A DNA stretch of 64,000 nt from Massilia sp. W12 (GCF_037300705.1 NZ_CP147776.1:5896857-5960856), one strand, 5' to 3'; positions 18,563 to 27,931 are shown, numbered from the stretch's first letter. Numbers and translations are program-made. The notes: generated by a model not told the origin, from the sequence alone.

Positions 18563-19459
18563 TCATTCTGCGGCAAGCCATGGATTGAGGAAAGCCTCAT
18601 GCGTCCCCGCCCGGGTGCAGGCATATGCGCCGGCGCGCGCGCCGATGCGCATGCAGTCGCTCAGGGCCAGACCGCGCAAGCGCGCCGCGATAAATGCGGC
18701 GACATAGGAATCGCCTGCGCCATTGCTGTCAATCACCGCGCCGGGCGGCGGCAGGGCGGCTTGGCGCAGCGGCGCATGCGCTTGCTCACGCAGCCAGGCG
18801 CGGCTGCCGTGCGCGCCATCCATCACAATCAGCCATTGCGCCTGACCATGCTGGAAAATCTGCGCCGCCAGAGCGGCTTCATTGGCGCCCAGCCGTGTCC
18901 CGCTGACAAACACGCCATCGGCTTGCAAGGCAAAATCCCAATGATGTTGCGCCACGCCATCCCAATCATGCAAATCGGTGCTGATGAAAACTTCGGCCGC
19001 GCGCGCTGCCGGCAAGACGTGGCGCGCCCAATCCATGATCGACACATGCACATGGTGCGCATGCGGTAAGGCGGCTTGCAAAAGCGCATCGGGCAAACGC
19101 TGACCCGGCGTTTCGCGTCCGTCATACAAAGATTGCCGCCGGCCCTGCTTATCGACCAGATTCACACTGCGCCGGGTGCCAGCCGGGGCCAGCGCATATT
19201 CCGCATCCAGTCCGCAAGCCGCATGGCGCGCTCGTATCATGGCGCCGGCCTGATCGGCCCCGATCAAATCCAGGAATTTGACGCGCAAGCCCGCCGCCAG
19301 CGCGCCCAGCGCAACCCCATTGCCGGTATGGGCGACGTAATCGAGAATCGGCTCGACATGCGTGGAATCGGCCAGCGCCAGCGGCAGCGCCGGCAGCGGC
19401 ACAATGGTGTCAATGCCAGCCCCGCCTATTACTAAGAGATCGAATGTTTTGCCAGGCAT
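18563..19459 (-). CDS. PfkB-family carbohydrate/nucleoside kinase
   Basis: The start MPGKTFDLLVIGGAGIDTIV at 19459 fits the family N-terminus; the longer frame to 19912 only overlaps tauE and is rejected. The product is 298 residues. The GNGVALGALAAGL segment is the substrate-side GG motif, and DSNGAGDSYVAAF (about 250-262) is the PfkB signature 2, with the catalytic Asp in GAGD. Substrate (ribose, fructose, adenosine or another sugar) cannot be deduced. It lies 41 nt behind tauE and 18 nt ahead of the tandem unknown proteins. No strong ribosome site is seen. Confidence 0.82.
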   Translation of the reverse strand: MPGKTFDLLVIGGAGIDTIVPLPALPLALADSTHVEPILDYVAHTGNGVALGALAAGLRVKFLDLIGADQAGAMIRARHAACGLDAEYALAPAGTRRSVNLVDKQGRRQSLYDGRETPGQRLPDALLQAALPHAHHVHVSIMDWARHVLPAARAAEVFISTDLHDWDGVAQHHWDFALQADGVFVSGTRLGANEAALAAQIFQHGQAQWLIVMDGAHGSRAWLREQAHAPLRQAALPPPGAVIDSNGAGDSYVAAFIAARLRGLALSDCMRIGARAGAYACTRAGTHEAFLNPWLAAE

Positions 19460-19500
19460 GATGTACAGTGCAAAGTGGGTGTAGCGCACATCATGCCACT

Positions 19501-20307
19501 TCAGGCGGCAATATGCGCCAAGGCGCGCCACAACATTTGTCCCGCCACCACAATCAATAAGCAGGCAAACGCCAGTTGCACCCGGGCCGCCGGCAGCCGC
19601 GCCGCCAGATGCCGCCCAAGCAGCATGCCGGCCATGGCGGCAATCACAAAGGCCCAGGCGGCGCGGCTTTGATCCGGATTGAGGTGCGGCCAGTGCATGG
19701 CCACGCTGAATAGGCCGACCAGCGCGATCACCGACAGCGAGGTGGCGACAATGCCGTGCATGCGCACATTGGAAAAGCGGCGCAACAGCGGAACCATGAC
19801 AAAGCCGCCGCCCACACCCAGCAGACCGGTGAGCAAACCGCTGACAGCGCCAATTGCCGCGATCAGGGCAAAGGTGGGCGCATTCCACTGAAAACGCCCG
19901 GTTTTTTCGCACACGCGGGCAATCCGTCCCAAATCGGCTTCGTTTTCTTCGCTACGCCCGGCCCCGGCGCGTAATTGGCGCAGCGCAGCGGCCAGCATCG
20001 CCAGCGCAAACAAGACTTGCAACAGTGCTTGCGGACTGCGCAGCGCCAGCCAGCCGCCCAGTGCGGACGCGGGAATCCCGGCAGTCGCCATCAACAGCGC
20101 GGCGCGCCAGCGCAGCAAGCGTTTGCGCAAACCATCCAAGGCGCCCAGACTGGCGGCGGCCACCACCGCCAGCAGGGCGACCGGGCCGGCTTGCGCCAGA
20201 TTCCACTGCATGGCCCACATCAGCGCCGGCGCGCCCAACATGCCGCCGCCAGCCCCGGTCAAACCCAGCACCACGCCGACCAGCGCCCCCAGCACAAGCA
20301 GCATCAT
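19501..20307 (-). CDS. TauE/SafE-family membrane transporter (sulfite/sulfur-compound exporter)
   Basis: A 268-residue protein with about eight hydrophobic segments and the duplicated TauE/SafE signature: GVVLGLTGAGGGMLGAPAL near the start and GLLTGLLGVGGGFVMVPLL near residue 165. It starts at 20307 in an ATGA overlap with the stop of bigR, indicating translational coupling. In BigR operons a TauE-like exporter removes sulfite or other products of persulfide oxidation, so the same role is inferred. The central loop (EENEADLGRIARVCEKTG) is cytoplasmic. Confidence 0.85.
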   Translation of the reverse strand: MMLLVLGALVGVVLGLTGAGGGMLGAPALMWAMQWNLAQAGPVALLAVVAAASLGALDGLRKRLLRWRAALLMATAGIPASALGGWLALRSPQALLQVLFALAMLAAALRQLRAGAGRSEENEADLGRIARVCEKTGRFQWNAPTFALIAAIGAVSGLLTGLLGVGGGFVMVPLLRRFSNVRMHGIVATSLSVIALVGLFSVAMHWPHLNPDQSRAAWAFVIAAMAGMLLGRHLAARLPAARVQLAFACLLIVVAGQMLWRALAHIAA

Positions 20308-20636
20308 GCCGCCGGCGGCTGGCAAGCCGGTTGCGGGCAATACATTTCATATAGCAAGGACATCAGCTTTAAGACGCGCGGTTCAGCCAGGGCGTAAATC
20401 ATGCGCTTGCCATCGCGCCGCACACTGACCAGACCTTCATTGCGCAGCACCCCCAGCTGTTGCGACAGAGTGGGCTGATGGATATCCAGCAAAGATTCCA
20501 ACTCACTCACGCTGCGCTCGCCCTGGCTGAGCTGGCATAAGAGCATGAGGCGGTCGGCGTGGCTTAGCAGGCGCAAATGGCTGCACGCCAATTCCGCCGC
20601 AGTGCGCATGCCATCAATATCACGTAAGGCTTCCAT
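20304..20636 (-). CDS. bigR: ArsR-family persulfide-sensing repressor (BigR/SqrR type)
   Basis: The start at 20636 is chosen for GGAG 8 nt upstream; the longer frame to 20729 would run through the operator. The 110-residue protein has the winged-helix SDR fold: ERSVSELESLLDIHQPTLSQQLGVLR is the HTH region (residues 40-65). C34 (MLLCQLS) and C100 (YEMYCPQ) correspond to the redox pair of BigR/SqrR, which forms a polysulfide bridge on meeting persulfide and releases DNA. It is divergent from the persulfide dioxygenase gene and overlaps tauE. Expected role: derepression of both arms under sulfide stress. Confidence 0.86.
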   Translation of the reverse strand: MEALRDIDGMRTAAELACSHLRLLSHADRLMLLCQLSQGERSVSELESLLDIHQPTLSQQLGVLRNEGLVSVRRDGKRMIYALAEPRVLKLMSLLYEMYCPQPACQPPAA

Positions 20637-20664
20637 CGTCTTCTCCAACATTATGCTTTTCAAT

Positions 20665-20684
20665 ATTATATTCTGCGATATAAT
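20665..20684. promoter_or_regulatory. Candidate BigR operator, AT-rich palindrome
   Basis: ATTATAT (20665-20671) and ATATAAT (20678-20684) form a perfect 7-bp inverted repeat with a 6-bp spacer. It lies between bigR (start 20636) and the dioxygenase gene (start 20728), and an AT-rich palindrome of this kind is what BigR-type repressors bind. It also overlaps possible -10 sequences, so a bound repressor would shut both promoters. Confidence 0.65.
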
Positions 20685-20727
20685 GTAATACAAGAAGGCG
20701 CATGCGCCAGCAATACAGGAGAAGATC

Positions 20728-21594
20728 ATGCAAACCGCAATACCACAGGTTCAGGCATTCTATGAAAGCATCAGCGGCAGCTACACCTATTGCGTACACG
20801 ATGGGCGGCATGCGGCGGTGATCGACCCGGTGCTTGATTATGATCCCAAATCAGGGCGCACAGCGCATACTTCCGCACAAGCGGTGCTGACGTATCTGCA
20901 ACACAACAATTTGCAGCTGGATTGGATTCTGGAAACCCATGCGCACGCCGACCATTTATCGGCGGCGCAGTTTTTACGCGCCGCCAGCGGCGCCAAAGTC
21001 GCCATCTCGCGCCGCATTCTGGGCGTGCAGCGCACCTTCCGCCAGCTTTTGAATTTGCAAGACTTTGCCGCCGACGGCGCTGATTTTGATCAGCTGTTGG
21101 ATGATGACGCGGAATTTGCAATTGGCAGCCTGCGCGCGCAGGTGCTGAGCGCACCCGGCCACACGCAAGCCGACAGCGTATTTCTGATTGGCGATGCGGC
21201 CTTTATTGGCGACACGCTGTTTATGCCGGATGTGGGCAGCGCGCGCTGCGATTTTCCCGGCGGCGATGCGCGCCGCCTGTATGCCTCGGTGCAGCAAATC
21301 TATGCCTTGCCGCCCGCTACGCGTTTATTTGTCTGTCACGATTACCCGCCGGCAGGGCGCGCGCCGCGCTGCCAGACCAGTATTGCCGAGCAACGCGCGC
21401 ACAACATCCATTTGCATGCCGGCGTGAGCGAGGCGGAATTCGTCGCGATGCGCGAGCAGCGCGATAAAAATCTCGCCGCCCCGGTTTTGCTGTGGCCCTC
21501 GGTGCAGGTGAATATTCGCGCCGGACACTTACCGGCGCCGGAAGCCAACGGGCGCGCTTATTTGAAAATCCCGCTGAATCTGTTTCACGCATAA
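20728..21594 (+). CDS. blh: Persulfide dioxygenase, MBL-fold (Blh/ETHE1-like)
   Basis: The 288-residue metallo-beta-lactamase-fold protein has the mononuclear iron site pattern T-HAHADH (H71, H73, D75, H76), the later APGHTQADS histidine and IGDTLFMPD aspartate, and VCHDYPP near residue 212. This pattern and length match BigR-controlled Blh proteins and ETHE1-like persulfide dioxygenases, which oxidise glutathione persulfide to sulfite. It is divergent from bigR and starts 44 nt after the palindrome. CAGGAG precedes the ATG. Two RND efflux genes follow in the same operon, 12 nt later. Confidence 0.87.
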   Translation: MQTAIPQVQAFYESISGSYTYCVHDGRHAAVIDPVLDYDPKSGRTAHTSAQAVLTYLQHNNLQLDWILETHAHADHLSAAQFLRAASGAKVAISRRILGVQRTFRQLLNLQDFAADGADFDQLLDDDAEFAIGSLRAQVLSAPGHTQADSVFLIGDAAFIGDTLFMPDVGSARCDFPGGDARRLYASVQQIYALPPATRLFVCHDYPPAGRAPRCQTSIAEQRAHNIHLHAGVSEAEFVAMREQRDKNLAAPVLLWPSVQVNIRAGHLPAPEANGRAYLKIPLNLFHA

Positions 21595-21605
21595 AGGAGT
21601 GCGCC

Positions 21606-22574
21606 ATGCTGCCATATTTCTTCACCTTGTTCAGCATTCTGTCCCTCGGCCTGGCTGCTTGCCAGGCTGCGGCAGGCGAGCTGCCGCGCCAATTTGAAGC
21701 GCGCCTGGAAGCCGGCAAAAGCGCGCGCCTGAGCGCGCAAGCCGGAGGCCGTGTGCAAGCGCTGCCGGTGCAGGCCGGCCAATATGTCCAGGCCGGACAA
21801 TTATTACTGCAACTCGAAGCCATCGACGCGCAGCAGGAAACGCGGGCTGCGCAAGCGCAAGCCGCCGCCGCACGCGAACGCTTGTTGCAAGCCCAGGCCA
21901 GCTTGACGCGCCAGCAAAAATTGCAGGCGCAAGGCTTTCTCTCCAGCGCTGCGCTGGAGCAGGCCCAGCATGCGCAACGCGCCGCGCAAGCAGAGTTGAA
22001 CGCGCTGCAGGCGCAGCAAGAGGCCAGCGCAGCGCGCCAATCGTGGCGGCAGGTGCGCGCGCCCTTTGCCGGCGTGTTGGCGGCGGTGCAGGTGGAAGCC
22101 GGCGATATTGTGCAAGCCGGCCAGCCCCTGTTCAGCATGTACGACCCGGCCAGCTTGCGCGCGGTGGCGCATGTGCCGCAAGGATTGGCGGGACACAGCG
22201 GCTGGCTCTTGGAATTGGACGGCAAAAGCATCAGCCCGGCGCGTTTGCAATGGTTGCCCGCGACAGATCCCGCCAGCCAGACGCGCGAATTGCGCGCCGA
22301 ACTGCCGCCCTTGCCGCCCAGCCAATCTGGCGCGCTGTCGCCTGGCCGCTTGTTACGTCTGCAGGCCCCGCTCAGTGCGGGCGACAGCGGCACGCGCTGG
22401 CTGGCGCGCAATCTGCTCGCGCCGCGCGCGCAAATGCTGGGCGTATATGTGGCGGATGCGCAAGGCAAACCGATCTGGCGCGTGCTGCGCATCGGGCGGC
22501 AGCGCGCGGATGCGGTGGAGGTTCTGGCCGGGCTTGATCCGCACGACAAGCCAATCGCGCCGCCGCTCCGCTAA
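21606..22574 (+). CDS. RND efflux periplasmic adaptor lipoprotein
   Basis: AAGGAG lies just before the ATG at 21606, which sets the start; the in-frame ATG at 21492 overlaps blh. The 322-residue protein begins with a lipoprotein signal (LGLAAC, lipid on C19) and continues with a split biotinyl-lipoyl domain (ARLSAQAGGRVQALPVQAGQ... and VRAPFAGVLAAVQVEAGD). Between them lies a long Ala/Gln-rich alpha-hairpin (about 75-145). It links an RND pump to an outer-membrane channel. It sits between the persulfide dioxygenase and the pump gene, so co-regulation with sulfide defence is inferred. No outer-membrane factor gene is adjacent. Confidence 0.85.
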   Translation: MLPYFFTLFSILSLGLAACQAAAGELPRQFEARLEAGKSARLSAQAGGRVQALPVQAGQYVQAGQLLLQLEAIDAQQETRAAQAQAAAARERLLQAQASLTRQQKLQAQGFLSSAALEQAQHAQRAAQAELNALQAQQEASAARQSWRQVRAPFAGVLAAVQVEAGDIVQAGQPLFSMYDPASLRAVAHVPQGLAGHSGWLLELDGKSISPARLQWLPATDPASQTRELRAELPPLPPSQSGALSPGRLLRLQAPLSAGDSGTRWLARNLLAPRAQMLGVYVADAQGKPIWRVLRIGRQRADAVEVLAGLDPHDKPIAPPLR

Positions 22575-22585
22575 AGGGGACAATC

Positions 22586-25500
22586 ATGAATCTGCAAAAC
22601 AATGCTGCGCATGGCCTGATTGCGCGTCTGGTGGATTATTTTCAGCAAGCCCGCATCACCCCGCTGCTGGCTCTGGTGTTGGCTTTGCTGGGCGTGTTTG
22701 CAATGCTGGTCACGCCACGCGAAGAAGAGCCGCAAATTGATGTGACGATGGCGAATGTGTTAATCGCCTTTCCCGCCGCTTCCGTCGAGGAAGTGGAACA
22801 CAAGGTGGCCGGCCCGGCGGAGCAAATGTTGATGCAAATCGCCGGCGTTGAACATGTGATGTCAGCATCCTATCCCGGCATGGCGGTGCTGACCGTGCAA
22901 TTCAAAGTCGGCGTGGCGCGCGAGCAGGCCTTAGTGCGCCTGCATGATGCTGTCAGCGCGAATGCTGACTTGTGGCCGCCGGCGCTGGGCGTGCAAACGC
23001 CCTTGATCAAACCCAAGGGGATTGATGATGTGCCGGTGCTGGCGTTGACCCTGTATGCGCAGCGCGCCGATACCGGGGTGCTGGAATTGGAACAGATTGC
23101 GCACAGCCTGGAAGCGGAATTGCAACGTGTCCCTGGTGTGCGCGAAGTGAAAGCCCTGGGCGCGCCTGGCGCCGGGCTGCAGATCGAACTTGATACGCTG
23201 CGCTTAAACGCCAGCGGTTTGAGCGTGGCGGAGGTGGCGCAGGCTTTGCGTGCGGCGCATGGCGCCGCGCCTGTCGGCGAATTGCTGCGCAATAATCAAA
23301 GCGTGCGCCTGGAAACCTCGGCCTGGTTGCAATCTGCGCAGGAAGTGGAAGAACTGGTGCTGAGCGTGCGCCAGGGCAAACCGGTATTTTTGCGCGATGT
23401 CGCCACGGTGCGGCAAGGCGCGCCGCTGGCTGCGCCGATTGTGCAACACTTCCAGCGCGAAGCCGGCGGCGTGCGGCAATATCCTGCGCTGACCTTGGCC
23501 ATCAGCAAAAAGCCCGGCGCCAACGCCAGCAGCGTGGCGCTGGCTTTGCAAGAACGCGTCAGCAGTCTGCGCAATATTCTGTTGCCGGCAGGCGTCGAAT
23601 ACGCCATCACGCGCGACTACGGCGCCAGCGCCAGCGCCAAGGCGAATAAGCTGTTGCAAAAACTGGCTTTCGCCACCCTGTCTGTGGTGGCGCTGGTGTG
23701 GCTGACACTGGGCTGGCGCGCCGCCGCGATTGTCGGCAGCGCGGTGCTGCTGACCCTGACCGCTACCCTGTTTGCCTCCTGGGCCTGGGGCTTCACCTTA
23801 AACCGCGTGTCCCTGTTTGCGTTGATCTTCTCAATCGGCATCCTGGTGGATGACGCGATTGTGGTGGTCGAAAACATCCATCGCCATCAGCAGCTGCAGC
23901 CTGAAGCCAGCTTGCTGTCCCTGATTCCGGGCGCGGTGGCGGAAGTCGGCGGCCCCACCATCCTGGCCACTTTCACCGTAATCGCCGCACTGTTGCCGAT
24001 GGCGTTTGTCAGCGGTCTGATGGGGCCGTATATGTCGCCGATTCCGATCAATGCCAGCCTCGGCATGCTGCTCTCGCTGTTAATCGCCTTCATCATTTCC
24101 CCCTGGCTGGCGCGGCTGTGGCTGGGGCGTGCGCACAGTCAGGAAAGCCGGCTGGAAGCGCGTTTGCATCGCGGCGCGCGCAGCCTGTTTGCGCCGCTGC
24201 TGGCCGAGTCGGGCGGGCGCAGCCGCCGCCGTCTGCTGTGGCTGGGTCTGGCCGGCTTGATCGCCCTGGCGCTGTCCTTACCCCTGCTCGGCGCTGTCAC
24301 CCTGAAGATGCTGCCGTTTGACAATAAATCTGAATTTCAGGCGGTGCTCGACATGCCGCCCGATACGCCGGTGGAAAAAACCAATGCCGTGCTGCAGGAA
24401 ATGGCGATGTCCCTGCTGCAAGATCCTGTGGTGACACAGGTGCAGAGCTATGCCGGCAGCGCCAGCCCGATTAATTTCAATGGCCTGGTGCGGCAATATT
24501 ATTTGCGCAACAGCCAGCAATTGGGCGACTTGCAAGTAATGTTGCGCAGCGAAGCCAGAAAAGAACAAAGCCATGCCATCGCAGCACGCTTGCGCCCGCA
24601 ATTACAAGCGATTGCGGCGCGCCATGGCGGGCGTTTGAAAGTGGCGGAAACCCCGCCCGGGCCGCCGGTGCAAGCGCCGATTGTGGCGGAAATCTATGGC
24701 CCCGATCTGGCCAGCCGGCGCCAATTTGCGGCCCAGGTGGCGCAAGTATTTCAGCAAACCCCCGGCGTGGTGGATGTGGACTGGAGCATGCCGGCAGAAG
24801 GCAAGCGCAAGATATTGATTTTGCAGCGTGCGCGCGCGCAACAACTCGGCCTCACTCCGGCCACAGTTTTGCAGACCCTGCAAACTCTGCTGCAGGGACA
24901 GGATGTGGCCTGGCTGGCGGACGCCAGCCGGCATCCGCACGCCATGCGCTTGCAACTGGATGCGGCGGCGCAAGGCGATTTGGCTGCGCTCTTGCAATTG
25001 CAGGTGCGCAGCGAAAGCGGGCGCATGATCGCGCTCTCTGAAGTGTTGCAGGTGCAGGATGCGGCGCGCGAATTGCCGCGCTATCACAAAGACTTGCTGC
25101 CGTATGAATTTGTGCTGGGCGATGTCAGCGGCGGCAATGACAGCCCGCTGTACAGCATGTTTGCGATGCGCGGCAAAATCGCCGCATTGCGCGACGCGGC
25201 GGGCGCCTCGCCGCAGGAATATTTCATCAGCCAGCCCTCTCACAGCTGGCAGGGTTTGGCCTTGAAATGGGATGGCGAAGCGCAAATCACCTATGAAACT
25301 TTCCGCGATATGGGGGCCGCGTATGCGGTCGGTTTGATCTTGATTTATCTGCTGGTGGTGGCGCATTTCGGCTCCTATTCGCTGCCGCTGATCATCATGG
25401 CCCCGATTCCGCTGACGATTGTGGGCGTATTGCCGGGACATGCTTTGCTCGGCGCGCAATTCACCGCGACCAGCATGATAGGCATGATTGCGCTGGCCGG

Positions 25501-25774
25501 CATCATTGTGCGCAATTCGATTTTGCTGGTGGATTTCATCCGCCTGCAAACCGCCCAGGGTATGCCGTTGGCGCAAGCGATTCCCGCCGCCGCCAGCACG
25601 CGCGCCCAGCCCATCATGCTGACCGCACTGGCCGCCATGCTGGGTGCGTTTTTCATTCTGGATGATCCGATTTTCAATGGACTGGCGATTGCGCTGATTT
25701 TCGGCATTCTGGTGTCCACCTTGCTGACTTTGCTGGTGATTCCGCTTTTGTATTTCATTGCATATCGGGAGTGA
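22586..25774 (+). CDS. RND-family efflux permease
   Basis: The 1062-residue inner-membrane pump has the AcrB-type layout: a first transmembrane helix near residues 22-42, a large periplasmic loop, a block of helices at about 340-545 containing the proton-relay-type GILVDDAIVVVENIHRH, a second periplasmic loop and a final helix block (MIGMIALAGIIVRNSILLVDF near 975). It ends in VIPLLYFIAYRE. An AAAGGGGAC site precedes the ATG, 11 nt after the adaptor stop. The operon places it with the persulfide dioxygenase; its substrate may be a sulfur compound or toxic product, but this is unproven. Family-level assignment is secure. Confidence 0.9.
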   Translation: MNLQNNAAHGLIARLVDYFQQARITPLLALVLALLGVFAMLVTPREEEPQIDVTMANVLIAFPAASVEEVEHKVAGPAEQMLMQIAGVEHVMSASYPGMAVLTVQFKVGVAREQALVRLHDAVSANADLWPPALGVQTPLIKPKGIDDVPVLALTLYAQRADTGVLELEQIAHSLEAELQRVPGVREVKALGAPGAGLQIELDTLRLNASGLSVAEVAQALRAAHGAAPVGELLRNNQSVRLETSAWLQSAQEVEELVLSVRQGKPVFLRDVATVRQGAPLAAPIVQHFQREAGGVRQYPALTLAISKKPGANASSVALALQERVSSLRNILLPAGVEYAITRDYGASASAKANKLLQKLAFATLSVVALVWLTLGWRAAAIVGSAVLLTLTATLFASWAWGFTLNRVSLFALIFSIGILVDDAIVVVENIHRHQQLQPEASLLSLIPGAVAEVGGPTILATFTVIAALLPMAFVSGLMGPYMSPIPINASLGMLLSLLIAFIISPWLARLWLGRAHSQESRLEARLHRGARSLFAPLLAESGGRSRRRLLWLGLAGLIALALSLPLLGAVTLKMLPFDNKSEFQAVLDMPPDTPVEKTNAVLQEMAMSLLQDPVVTQVQSYAGSASPINFNGLVRQYYLRNSQQLGDLQVMLRSEARKEQSHAIAARLRPQLQAIAARHGGRLKVAETPPGPPVQAPIVAEIYGPDLASRRQFAAQVAQVFQQTPGVVDVDWSMPAEGKRKILILQRARAQQLGLTPATVLQTLQTLLQGQDVAWLADASRHPHAMRLQLDAAAQGDLAALLQLQVRSESGRMIALSEVLQVQDAARELPRYHKDLLPYEFVLGDVSGGNDSPLYSMFAMRGKIAALRDAAGASPQEYFISQPSHSWQGLALKWDGEAQITYETFRDMGAAYAVGLILIYLLVVAHFGSYSLPLIIMAPIPLTIVGVLPGHALLGAQFTATSMIGMIALAGIIVRNSILLVDFIRLQTAQGMPLAQAIPAAASTRAQPIMLTALAAMLGAFFILDDPIFNGLAIALIFGILVSTLLTLLVIPLLYFIAYRE

Positions 25775-25837
25775 GGCGCGCGCAGGCTTTTTTGATGGGG
25801 GGGGTGTTGGATGAGGCGCGCGCAGGCTTTTTTGATG
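25772..25837 (+). repeat. Tandem 26-bp direct repeat at the end of the RND gene
   Basis: A 26-bp sequence beginning TGAGGCGCGCGCAGGC occurs at 25772-25797 and again at 25812-25837, a 40-bp period with a G-run between. The first copy includes the RND stop codon. This looks like a slip-strand duplication. Confidence 0.6.
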
Positions 25838-26158
25838 CGCTGCCGGTGTCGGACGCCGGGTATGCGCTTCGCTTTACTGAGCCTGCATACCGTCCCCCGG
25901 CTTGCGACGCTGGCGGCGGAATCTGTGCATACCACTTATTATTTTTTCACTAATCTTTGATCTCTTTTAAGAAAAACAACTGTGCAGTATTCGGCATTTG
26001 AATACGCTTTTGCCGTCTATTCACATCCAGCCGCAGCTTGCAATAATTGCCGCAATGCAAACCGCACAGCCGCCCCATGCCACACAAGCCATGCGGGATT
26101 GCATCAATACCAGCTGCAAAACGCTCTGCTCTCTCGATTCTTCAATACAGGAAAAACA
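25838..26158. other. Intergenic region before the C10 protease
   Basis: This 321-bp gap holds no convincing gene. The 60-codon frame at 25771-25953 crosses the direct repeat. The in-frame extension of the protease to 25982 has no signal peptide or ribosome site. AT-rich sequence at 25930-25980 is a plausible promoter area for the protease. Confidence 0.4.
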
Positions 26159-27931
26159 ATGAAAAAAACTGTCCGCACGCTGCTGCTGTGCGCCCTCATG
26201 TCCCACGCTTGCGCGCATGCCGGCGAATTGCCGCCGGCGGTGGCGCAAGGCTTGCAACAGGCTTTGCAACAGCACTGGCCACAACAAAACGCGCAAGTCA
26301 GCGCGCAGCGTCAGCAACGCAGGGCCGACGGCGGCATCGTCTGGCTGCTGCAAATCAATCGGCAAGGCTTTGTCATGCTGGCCGAGGAAAACGGTGCGGC
26401 GCGCTTGTTGGCGTATGGCCAGCAGGGCGGCGCCGATTTGTTTGATGAGGATGCGCATGACCCGCTGTGGCTGGGCGGCAGCCCGCGCGCCGACGCGGCC
26501 AAGCCCAAGGCCGCACAAGCCCTGCCAAAAGCGGCCCCGCAACTGGCCCCCGCCGCAGTGGTGGCGCCGCTCACGCGCAGCAATTGGGGACAAAGCGGTT
26601 ACTACAATGACAGCACGCCGCCGGATGGCAACACCGTCCCCACCGGTTGCGTCGCCACCGCAATGGCGCAAGTGATGCGTCATTTTGAACACCCGCTGCG
26701 CCCCAAGCCGATCAGCATCAGCTATCAACACCAAACCACCACCGCCGACGGCCAGCCTTTGTCATATGGCACATTGAGCGCCGATCTGTCCCAGGTTGAG
26801 TATCAATGGCAGAACATGCCGGATGTTTTGAGCGCGCCGCATAAACCGCTGGCGGATTTGATGTATCAGCTTGGCGTCAGCCTGAAAATGCGCTACCGCC
26901 CCGGCTTCAGCTCAAATGCCTATTTCGATGAAATTCCGCGCAGCCTGCGCAATCATTTCGGCTATCAAAGCTCGGATGCCTTATTCCGTTCCAATTACAG
27001 CGCGCAAGCCTGGCAGGATTTATTGGCGAATGAATTGCGCCAGCAACGCGTGATCTTGATGTGCGGCTATGACTACAAAGCCGGGGCCGGCCATTGCTGG
27101 GTGGTGGACGGTATGGATGAGCGCGGCTTTGTGCATATCAATTGGGGCTGGGACGGACGTTACAACGGTTATTTCGCCGCCGATGCGCCGCTGGTGCGCA
27201 GCTATGATTTCAGCGGCTACCATCATGTGTACACAGTGCAGCCCGGCTGCTATCAGACGCCAAGCCACAATCTGCAAACAGGCGGCCAGGCGGAATTGAA
27301 AAACAGCGGCTTTGCGCTGGAAAACACCTTTTATTGGCGACGCAGCGGCGATCCGGACTGGATTGTCCAGCGCAGCACGGGCGCGAGCTTGAATCTGTCC
27401 GGCCTGCAGGCGGATACGCCATATGAATACAAGATTGAAAGCGTGTGCTCACGCCTGGGCCGCAGCATGTCTGAGGTGCTAAGCTTCCGCACACCGGTTG
27501 CGCCGCGTCAATACTGTCAGGCGCGCGGCGCCAGCAGCAGTTATGAATGGATCAATTTGCTCGCCAGCGGGACACAGCAAGTGCAATCCGGAAATAATCA
27601 GGGTTATGCCGATTTTTCGCATATTGCGCTGAGCGCCAAGAGTGGGCAGGCCTTGCCCTTGCGCTTGCAAGCCGGCTACAACGGCCAGCCCTGGCCGCTG
27701 TATTGGAATGTCTGGCTGGATGCGGATAACGACGGCGCGTTTGCCGCAGCGGAATTACTGTGGCAGGGACGCGCAAGCGGCGAACAGAATATTGCGCCGC
27801 TCTTGCCCGCCGGCTTGCAGCAGGGCAGTTACCGCCTGCGCGTGATGATGTCGTATTACCCCATCGGCAGCGCTTGCGCCACGCTGCAATATGGTGAAGT
27901 GGAGGATTACAGCGTGCAGATCGCGCCCTGA
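26159..27931 (+). CDS. Secreted C10-family (streptopain-like) cysteine protease with GEVED-type C-terminus
   Basis: The start at 26159 gives a signal peptide (MKKTVRTLLLCALMSHACAH, cut near residue 21) and a 590-residue protein. Residues 22-135 are a propeptide-like region. The catalytic domain carries C164 (PTGCVATAMAQVM), H312 (GAGHCWVVDG) and the N328-W329 pair (HINWGWDG), all expected for C10 peptidases. A fibronectin-III-like stretch follows (LQADTPYEYKIESVC), and the end CATLQYGEVEDYSVQIA is a GEVED domain. Such proteases are activated by removal of the propeptide and act outside the cell. A strong terminator follows. Confidence 0.88.
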   Translation: MKKTVRTLLLCALMSHACAHAGELPPAVAQGLQQALQQHWPQQNAQVSAQRQQRRADGGIVWLLQINRQGFVMLAEENGAARLLAYGQQGGADLFDEDAHDPLWLGGSPRADAAKPKAAQALPKAAPQLAPAAVVAPLTRSNWGQSGYYNDSTPPDGNTVPTGCVATAMAQVMRHFEHPLRPKPISISYQHQTTTADGQPLSYGTLSADLSQVEYQWQNMPDVLSAPHKPLADLMYQLGVSLKMRYRPGFSSNAYFDEIPRSLRNHFGYQSSDALFRSNYSAQAWQDLLANELRQQRVILMCGYDYKAGAGHCWVVDGMDERGFVHINWGWDGRYNGYFAADAPLVRSYDFSGYHHVYTVQPGCYQTPSHNLQTGGQAELKNSGFALENTFYWRRSGDPDWIVQRSTGASLNLSGLQADTPYEYKIESVCSRLGRSMSEVLSFRTPVAPRQYCQARGASSSYEWINLLASGTQQVQSGNNQGYADFSHIALSAKSGQALPLRLQAGYNGQPWPLYWNVWLDADNDGAFAAAELLWQGRASGEQNIAPLLPAGLQQGSYRLRVMMSYYPIGSACATLQYGEVEDYSVQIAP

